DNA of 64,000 nucleotides. Source: Unio delphinus (Eukaryota; Mollusca; Bivalvia; Unionida; Unionidae). Under the pieces are notes generated by a model. The model did no database searches. It had not been told where the DNA came from and saw only the letters and a list, made by a program, of their open reading frames with translations. The translations under genes were made by a program, and so were the position numbers. Numbering within the stretch: the first letter of the stretch is position 1; every line of letters begins with the position of its first letter. The stretch lies in contig JAQISU010000180.1 in the NCBI GenBank assembly GCA_029339505.1, forward strand, positions 988,501 to 1,052,500, given 5' to 3'. Below are positions 55,721 to 64,000 of this stretch, piece by piece.

Positions 55721-56784
55721 CCATGAGTAACCACCTCAAATAAACAACTTTGTCATTTCACTGGATCATTCACTGTTGGTAGACATTGTAGCTAAATTAT
55801 CATTTGAAAAATCATGTTGGTCAGGCATATACATGGGGTAGTGATTTAGTGATCATATTAATTCTTGCTTAATTCTCCAAGCACCATATGGCATTTATTC
55901 ATCCAGAACTGTGATCATATAATGCTTAGATCATGAAGGTACTAACGTGGCTTTGAAATGCATGGACCATTATGTATAGAATACCTATTAAGAAAATCAA
56001 GCTCACAAATATTCATTGACACATTGCACACCACAATGTTCCAACAAGCCTATTACTTACTGTTATACAGCCAATTTGTGAATCATATCTACCCTCATGT
56101 GCTGCACATTAAAGTGTTTTTCAGTGAAAGCCAGTGTTGCTTATGCCACATGGAACTGGGCCACCTTCCTTTCAAATTCTGATGGCATGTATCCACCAAT
56201 ACTATTTGACACATTGCTGTCCACAATGTTCCAATTCTTCTCCATAAGGAGCAATTTACAGTTATATTTCTGAATCATTGTTATTAGAATTATAACATTT
56301 GATTTATTTTTTTACTATGTGCAGACATCCTGAGTTTGATTATGTATAGTTTCTTAGCACATGTCATCAGAAGCCCCTCCCAAAAAAGGTTGAGTTGCTC
56401 CAGTTTAAGTTGTTTTTTTTTTCTTCTACCTGAACGTGAGCCTTGACTGGCAAGTTTTGTTGTTTAGTCATCAATTTCTCCTATAGATTATAGCACATGA
56501 AATTGATGTCTAAATTGCAGGACTGTGCTCACTAGACTGAGTAAGTAGGACATGATAACATGTCATAAAGCAGGGTGCACTTGATACAAGTGTTGTTTTG
56601 TCCTGGATGATATAAAGTCTCTTGGGTCGATGCAGTCATGATATGACCAAAGACAGTTTGATTCACCTCAAATGGTTCTAAGTTTAGTAAGAAGTTTGAT
56701 ATTGATGATATCTTGTCTGAGTTTGATTGCCACTGTCATTGAATCAGATTTTAATATCATATCTGCACCTCTTCCTCTTCAAGA

Positions 56785-57050
56785 CAACATGGGGTCTCGG
56801 GGGCTGAGTGGTATGGTACTCGTGCCTTTGCACATCACAGACATCTCACTTCTGTCTTCATTTGTTTAAATCTTGGGCTCAGTGTATGTGAGTATGTCAG
56901 GAAGCTTGCTGTATCTTCCAATGGGTTGGTGGTTTTTCCTGGAGTTTTCCCATGTTCTTCCTCTGCCAAATATAAAGTCCATCATGTATAGCCAATCATG
57001 TGCTGCAAAATGGTGTTAGATCCATAACAACAACAACAAAACAACATACT
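56785..57050 (+). mobile_element. tRNA-derived V-type SINE
   Basis: Head ggggtctcgggggctgagtg with an A-box-like gctgagtggtatggta, a degenerate B box, a body gttggtggtttttcctggag and ttttcccatgttcttcctct, and a (caa)n tail near 57031-57045. The same body is seen at 55490-55560. This SINE type is common in bivalves (from memory). Confidence 0.7.
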
Positions 57051-57173
57051 TCTACTTGTAATAAAAAGAGCAGAATATCAATTTATGAAATTTGCTTTTT
57101 GTCTGCTGCAGTTTTATTCTTGACTTGTAGGAAATTACTTGAATGTCTTTAATGTGGCTATTTACATTTTCAG

Positions 57174-57241
57174 GGCTGGTGGCAGTATTCAAGACATGAT
57201 ATGGGATCCAACAGGGGAAAGACTTGCTGTATTGTTTAAAG
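57174..57241 (+). CDS. AAAS: Aladin (AAAS) internal exon
   Basis: 68-bp exon, acceptor tttacattttcag, donor gtttga. The first G completes the Arg codon of 32858-33045; it encodes AGGSIQDMIWDPTGERLAVL and FK, with one base of the next Gly/Glu codon. MxWDPxGERLAVLxKG is a hallmark of aladin. Confidence 0.9.
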
Positions 57242-60102
57242 GTTTGAAATCTAACAGATTCACGAATGTCCCTTTATTTATTCACATAGTCTTACTGAAT
57301 TATTTTTTTCCAAATCAAAACTCCAGATAAGCCATGTATTTGCATACAAAAAGTATTTTTTCTCAAAATGCAGTGTAAATGTTATGTATTGTAAAAAACT
57401 GATAAGTAATTATATCATAATCCAAGGCATATCAACCTAATCAAACACAATTCAGCCAGAAGTACAGTGCTTTGTGTATAGACTGGGGAATGTGCTTAAT
57501 GCCATCTGGATTTAATTCTTGTTTGTTAATTTTGTACACTGGTCTAATGATTCTAGCTTACAATCATTGAAATGGTTTAGAAAGTAAGTTTGATCCCAAT
57601 TGAATGCTGATATCATACCTTGATTTAAGATGTAAGATGCAGCAGATTTTACCAATGCAGACAGCATCCTAAAAATGTCAAAACCAGATGTAGATAAAGT
57701 CAACTAAAATAAAATATTGCTATTAGTTAATTTTAAATTTCTCAATAAATTAGAAGTGGAGGAACAACCAGAGCATATCATCAAATATGCTTTGAATGAG
57801 CTTGTAAATGATGAATAAATACAGTGCAGTCAGCAACCATGATGGTGATAAAGTTACTGAGAAAACAATCATATCCCACTTCAGAGGGCAAAGTTTGGAT
57901 ATGAAATGTAAAGTTTGCATGGATGCAGGTGTCAACAGTAGTAGGGATAATGAGGCATTACTGAATATATGTAAAGAAGCATCGAACAGCAGTCACACAT
58001 ATGAACACACAAAAGCAATAAATAAGAATGTCACAGTAAAATGTGTCCAACTCGTGTGTTGGAAACCAAATGTATAAAATTTGAAGCAGAAAGCTGAGAA
58101 AAATGGTGTATATGATGTTGAAGTCTTATTGTTTGTTAAGTTACAACAGAACACCTTTTTGATAAATTAATGGTTTGCTACACCTACAATGCTTAAATGG
58201 AATTAATATTTGTCTTAGAAATTTTAGTTTGGATGTAATCAGTGATATTTAGAGTTATATTGTAATGAAATAAAATGATCTCAGATCTTTGGTATCATGG
58301 ATAATGGGAACACAGACCTAACAGTAGAAAAATATGTGTAAGATCATAAGTTGCTATTAAAAATATTGGTTGCCAATATACATTTGGAAGATGGGTGTGC
58401 CCATACAGTTGTCAACAGACTTCTTGAAAAGCTTAACTTCTTTTACCTGGATGCTGCACATATGGTATCTTTGCCAATAATGACATAAAGTCTGGTGTAG
58501 GAATTCATTGGAAATCAAACTGTAGTCTGTACAGATTCATTGCATAAAACACGTACTGAATCCTGCTGTTATTATTGATTCAGTGATTAAGATTGATGTG
58601 TTTCAAAAAGTAAGAAATCCTTAGATTTGTTTATTAGTGGCTCAGGCTCCAACACTTTAAAATTTAATAAGATACAGCCAGTCATAGGCTGTTAACCATA
58701 AGTAAGCATGAAAGAGTCCTGTCGTAATTGTTGGATAACATTGAAGTTAGCATGAAAGATTTATGTCATTTGTTTAATAACATTGAAGTAAGCATGAAAG
58801 ATTCATGTCATTTGTTGGATAACATTGAAGTTAGCGTGAAAGAGTCCTGTTATATAGGTTGGATAACATTTGAAGTTAGCATGAAAGATTCATGTCATTT
58901 GTTGGATAACATTGAAGTTAGCATGAAAGAGTCATGTCATTTGTTGGATAACATTGAAGTTAGCATGAAAGATTCCTGTCATTTGTTGGATAACATTGAA
59001 TTAAGTATGAAAAAGTCATGTCATTTGTTGGATAACATTGAAAAGTGTACTGGAAGTGGTCTATAAGCCACAGCTTGCATTGTCATGCTGTACAGCAGAG
59101 AAACATTCCATGGTTTCAAGACAGTACATGCATTTTGTAAGATATGAAATGTCACACTTGTAGATACCATGCGTGCTGTTTACTCAGTGTAAGCTTTTGA
59201 AAAGTAGCTTTAGAAAGACTCATTGGTATTTAGTGTAATACAACTAATATGGATGCCACCAGTCTTGTTAATTTGGACAACCTACAGATCAAAGATTATT
59301 ATGCATTGAAGAGACAGAATAGAGGTAAAACACAAGTAACAAAACATATTCCAGAATTTACTTGTGTATTTTCTCCACATAAGTTTAAGAACAAAATCAT
59401 GGCATTGTCTTTTTGAGGCACCTCCTAATAAATTTTATGCGTTGAGTTTTAAAGTAAGGAGTAAAATAATTAATGATAAAATCCTTATCTTAAACTCTGT
59501 TTAAATTGACACTGAAAAGGATGTCTTATTTAATCCATGTTGAAAGGATACCTCATTTAAACAGTGTTGAGATACAGGGATAACAGCAGTATCATGAAGG
59601 TTAATGTTTACAGAGTGTCACCTCATTATGTAACATGTACAATTTTGACACATCATGGACCTGAAGAAAAGGCTTCATGTGAAACTGTCTAGGCTATACT
59701 TGGTGGGGAATGCGGTGTGTGCAAGTTGCGGCTTCATTGATGAAGTTGCCAACTTAATATGTTGCATATTGCACAAGAAATAGTGGAAACTAAGTTATTA
59801 CTTATTCTCCTTCAGTCTCATACAGTCATTATAAAATATTAACTGAAAGGTATATATTACTTCATTTATTCATGGATGATCATTTTTTCAAGTTATTTAA
59901 TCATGCTAAAGGTTTGAAATTGAAATGGACCTGCACATTTTTTAAAACTATTTTACAATTCAGTTCAACTTTGCTGCTGCCTCTTCAGGGTTACATGATA
60001 CATGAAGCACACACTCAGTTTTATAACTGGACTGAGTGTGCATGGATATTCATGTATATCTGCAACTTGAAATGAAATTGTTCTTTGTTTTATCTTTTAC
60101 AG
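57242..60102. other. Aladin intron with a 42-bp minisatellite
   Basis: AT-rich intron. Besides the minisatellite at 58716-59045, an 89-codon + strand frame (57808-58077) with CKVCMD is open but matches nothing I know. Confidence 0.55.
58716..59045. repeat. 42-bp minisatellite
   Basis: About eight copies of gttggataacattgaagtta plus gcatgaaagattcatgtcat and tt. As 42 is a multiple of three, a + strand frame stays open through all copies (14-residue repeat NIEVSMKDSCHLLD). The open frame follows from the unit length and is not evidence of a gene. Confidence 0.93.
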
Positions 60103-60178
60103 AAAACAGTAGTGGCACAAACAGATACATAGCTGTGTTCAGAACAAAGATTTATCCAGTCCTAGATATAACACCATG
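60103..60178 (+). CDS. AAAS: Aladin (AAAS) internal exon
   Basis: 76-bp exon, acceptor ttatcttttacag, donor gtaatt. Joined to the G left by the previous exon it encodes ENSSGTNRYIAVFRTKIYPV and LDITP, ending after two bases of a codon. The IAVFRT...PVxxxxP pattern matches aladin after the DPxGERLAVL segment. The following exons were not found before the right edge. Confidence 0.82.
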
Positions 60179-63100
60179 GTAATTTATATTTACTGCATAG
60201 AGTTGAAATAACACAAATGTTTCCTACCCAAGATATAACTCATGGACATTTATCTTTACTACATAGACTAAAAACAAGTTTATGATGTACACTATATATT
60301 TTTCCTACTTGCTTATTAGTCCAGAGACCAATCGAAAACTGTACAGACCAAATCTGCCAATGAATAAGGTGTTGGCAGGCCTTGGTCTGTGTAGTCTGGT
60401 AGTAGTTATCAGTTGAATAAACAACATGGACCTTGATCTGACAGTGTATTATGCAATGGCAGATAAAGGTGTATTCAGTTTGTAGTTGGATTTGACTTGT
60501 ACATGAGTATATATGAGTAATTGGGCTATATTTCACTGCATATTAATCAATGGAGAAGGTATTGGCCTTTTTGGTAACCTCATTATCTGCCCTTTCTTTC
60601 CAAACTGTTAAGTTTCTGAAGGTTGCACTTTAAGCATTTCATTTGGTATTACTGCTGGTTGACATTTACTGATTGCAAAACAGAATGAAGTGAATGAAAT
60701 TATATTTCTTGCCATGGGCAAACCTTCCAAATAATCACTGTAAATAAATATATGAGACGAACAGTGGATACAATCATATATCAAAGTGTATGTGTATTGC
60801 TGTACATGTAACTCAATATTTTTTTTAATATAGAAGATACTTTGGGAATAATAAAATAGTGAACACACAAATGGCAAATCAACAACAATAACATTACAAC
60901 ATATAAATCCCCAAAAACAAATTACAATTAACCTGAATGTTAAAAGTACCATTTTATTTAAGTAAGTCAGTTATGAACTTTCATTCATGATCATGTTTAT
61001 GCAGAATGCTTCGAATATGTATTTGATGATGAAATCCTTACGTGAACCTTCCATAATAAAACAATCACTTACAAATAAAATAAATAATTTTCACTGTGTA
61101 CTTTGTTTTAATTGTCTTAATGCTGTGTACTATCAAAGAATCTGGCAATGAACATTAGCTCATGTGATAGTTTCAATTTGCATACAGCCATTCATCTTTC
61201 TCAAAAGGACACGTTTCATTCAATTATTTTTGTCAGTTTTGACAATCCTTTTTTCTGTTGTACAGTTCAAACAGACATGTATCTAGCTGATAATTGTAAA
61301 TTTCTTTTTAGTTTTCAATGAGAAAAATAAAAACAAACAATAATTTCCATTACTTATTTTATTTTTTTTGTGTTTCATTTTACCATTGCATTTTTTATTT
61401 CCATTTTGTTCTATTTTTCACTGTTTATTTTAGTCATACCAATCTATATTCCACTGAGAATGTTCCACAACAGCCAGACCATTTATCAAAGTTCTTTTTT
61501 TAAATGGTGAACTGTTTACTGTTTTATTTGTGGACAATTCTACATTCATTAGTTATGTTAAACTATTAGCCTGTGAAGTGCCCCCCACCCTGCCAGCTAC
61601 AGAGTTCCCACACTACTGGGAAAAAGTTTTTAGAAATGATAATTTTGTTCCTGACTGAAATTACCATGAATTTCGCAAATATTGGCGAAAGTTGGGAAAG
61701 ACTTTTTAAAAATTTCCTCCACAGCTTGACGCCTGAAACAATTACATAATTGTGTCATAACTGAACTGATATAGAGTTAAATTTGTTTATCCAGAATATT
61801 AGGAGGTTGCAGTATGGATCATTTGGGTGCTTGCCATTAATATGTTTGTTGAGACAGTCCAAACACTCAGTGGATTAGATTTGTCTAGTAAACATTTTGT
61901 TTCATAAACAGCTTAATATTCCAAATCATTTTTTTCTTTCTCTATGGAAGGTTGAAAACCAGTCTAGCATCACAAGAAGCCGACATGATGGCATTAAAGC
62001 ATAGCTGCTTAGCAGATGGGCTAGTAAACTTACATGTTAAATCGAGTTATACCTGCATGAAACCAGTATGAAAATTATTTATTTTTCCAGAAATTGCAAG
62101 CATTAAATTGTTGTCTTTAATCTGCTGAAAGACAATATAACTAATGCATTGATGAAATTTGAGCTGGTACTAGCCATTTCGATTGCTAGTTTTACTAGCA
62201 CACATAATAACAGAATTTTCAAATATTGTTGAAAAAATATATTTAAAAATGAAAGTTGTGTGGAATAAAACTGGTTGTAATTAAAAAAAAAAAAACAACA
62301 ACTCAACATTCTCTCAATTTAATCCAAGACAAACTACCCAATTTTTTTTGTATCACATGACCTCCATGTTGACGTGCTCTCTCATGCAGGGAGCATAAGA
62401 AGCATGGAACCAGACTACTCTGCTTGATGAATCAGACTGGCCAAGTTTCTTGTAGTTCTCGAAATAAATAAGTTGAGAATTATTATTTTTTTTTTTTTTC
62501 AAAAGTTTTCAGGCTTTCCTGATATCATGTGACTATTGGGCTTCTGATGTCATTGTTTGAGATTTGTGAAGTCATGTGGCTATTGATGCAAATGGCAAGT
62601 ACTGGGTCAGGTTTAATTTTTGCTAAGTTTTGTCTAGTCTCTCAGCGGATTGAAGACATAACAATTATGATACTTGCAATCTTTGAGAAAATAATTTTCC
62701 TATCGATTTCATGCAAGTATAAGTCAATATAACATATTTTAAATTTGCTAGGCCTGCTGGTAAGCTATTTTATGGTGCCAGCTGATTCCCAGTTGCTCTG
62801 GAACCACACTCATTCCAAAACCTGGATAGAAAATTCTTGAATCTCAGAACTGAACTTTGGTGCAAAACTATTACACAATGACATGTAGCTTGAAGCATTG
62901 GTTTCAGATCTTAAATAGAACACAGTTGAAGTGGGAGATTGTTGTCCCTTTTATTATATATTAAGAAACGATAAGAACCCATGTATCAACACAAGTTTGG
63001 GGACTGGTTTTTGAACTACAAGAAGATGAGTTGATTTTACAGAAAATTGAGTCCTTGTTTATATATAATTTTGAAGGTCTTATGTCAAAATATAAACCAA

Positions 63101-63476
63101 TCCTTTTGTAAATGTCTTTAAATGATGGATTTTTTTTAACCAAATCATTATACGGAGTTTAGGTTGGTTGAAAAATCTTGTTTGAGATTTTATTGGCACA
63201 GGGTTAAACTTTTTTCATTACAAGATAAGATTCTAATACTTTGCATTTATTGTTTTTTTTCTTCATACTGTGAAACGAAATGTTTACTTTTATAACATGC
63301 ACATATATTGCTCTAGAATTATTTATATTTAATGGTTTGAAAGGAAAGAAAATGGTTTATGCTTATTATGTTGTTTTCACGTAGCAACATAATGCATATT
63401 TTTCTATTAAAAGTTTTTAAAAAATGTATATTGTAATACAATAAGAAAATGGGATAAAATTGTGTGGATCAGATGC
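60179..63476. other. Aladin intron, nothing recognised
   Basis: AT-rich sequence with homopolymer runs. I looked for the next aladin exon (FHP and GW segments) and did not find it. No repeat family recognised. Confidence 0.5.
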
Positions 63477-64000
63477 ATAAATGCCAACCATTACGCTTTA
63501 GACGTAATCATCACGATTTTTTTTCTTCACTAAATTATGCCTTATGCATAACCGTATGTGGATTACTCTTTTTTGGTATATCCACCTTCCCAAAAAATCA
63601 ATTATTTAATTTCTCGATTTTTTTTCTTCACTAAATTATGCCTTATGCATAACCGTATGTGGATTACTCTTTTTTGGTATATCCACCTTCCCAAAAAATC
63701 AATTATTTAATTTCTCGTTTTTATTAACATTCAAATATTCCCACATGCCGCATTTTAGAAAAGACTACTTCTACGTAACTACAATATAAGAGTACGTGGA
63801 CTAGTGTGAACTTTCCTAACAGTATCATGTTCTATTTATAGCAACTTTCGACCTCATATTCTGTTTTTTGCAGCTGTATGGCTTAGTGAGGAGAGAACAG
63901 AATGGTTTTCTAATTTCAATCTTTACGCACAGATTCTTTGTGCTAATTCATATTTTGGTGGAGAACCAGTCTAAGGTATTTGGCGCTAAAAAGTATATTT
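63477..64000 (+). mobile_element. Second BED-hAT copy, 5' end, cut by the window edge
   Basis: gcataaatgccaaccattacg matches the left end of the element at 50627, and 63767-64000 follows 50819-51070 of that copy (ctatttatagcaact, ttcgacctcatattct, gaggagagaacaga, gaaccagtctaa, gcgctaaaaagta). A 92-bp segment (about 63525-63616) is duplicated in tandem (63617-63708). The coding part lies outside the window. Confidence 0.75.

Noticed and set aside
58728..59066. 112-codon frame with a 14-residue repeat
   Set aside because: The 42-bp unit is a multiple of three, which keeps a frame open by itself; no start context, splice sites or family match.

Overview
The window is animal nuclear DNA: AT-rich, poor in CpG, full of satellites, SINEs and decayed transposons, with genes split by long introns. 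Spliced exons on the + strand match the WD-repeat nucleoporin aladin (AAAS), a triple-A syndrome gene conserved across metazoans. The SINE types (tRNA head, V-domain-like body) and the mix of transposons point to a lophotrochozoan, most likely a bivalve mollusc; that is an inference.

The centre of interest is 5885-21189, a complete 15.3 kb integrated Polinton/Maverick (adintovirus-like) element lying in a 22.4 kb aladin intron. It is bounded by 228-bp terminal inverted repeats that look identical by eye, with a 5-bp direct repeat (gcatt) on each side. Left to right it carries, on the - strand, a minor capsid/penton-like protein, a small two-helix membrane protein, a coiled-coil fibre-like protein, an adenain-type cysteine protease, a pVI-like small hydrophobic protein, a double-jelly-roll-type major capsid protein, a small virion-type protein broken by a TGA, a 331-aa conserved Polinton-type protein, a small unknown protein, an HNH homing-type nuclease and a Cys-rich zinc protein. 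On the + strand follows a 1270-aa family B polymerase-SF1 helicase fusion with an HNH tail cut off by a TGA. Then come, on the - strand, a retroviral-type integrase with a frameshift and a zinc ribbon/phospholipase A2 protein split by a frameshift at A9, and finally, on the + strand, the FtsK/A32-like packaging ATPase. Together these form a genome replication module (polymerase-helicase, integrase) and a virion module (capsid, penton, protease, ATPase, PLA2, pVI-like, fibre). The copy looks recent (identical TIRs, CpG-rich) but carries at least four gene-breaking lesions.

Two features of the element are unusual. A 14-16 bp palindrome (core AAACGCTAGCGTTT) occurs four times; three copies lie inside three unrelated genes in the same reading frame and give the same peptide NASVS. 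In-frame tandem duplications have also remodelled several of its genes (polymerase N-terminus, zinc protein, fibre, and the penton/membrane-protein junction).

Outside the element: 1-1800 is a ~66-bp satellite; aladin exons lie at 4999-5123, 27550-27610, 32858-33045, 57174-57241 and 60103-60178. The introns hold a 62-bp satellite (about 23830-26800), an internally deleted LINE (30300-31110), a decayed hAT split by a pogo-like element (34280-40400), a possible 8.5 kb TTAA-flanked element (41381-49841) with a nested Tigger-type MITE, a BED-finger hAT (50627-52832) and a second copy of that family entering the right edge.
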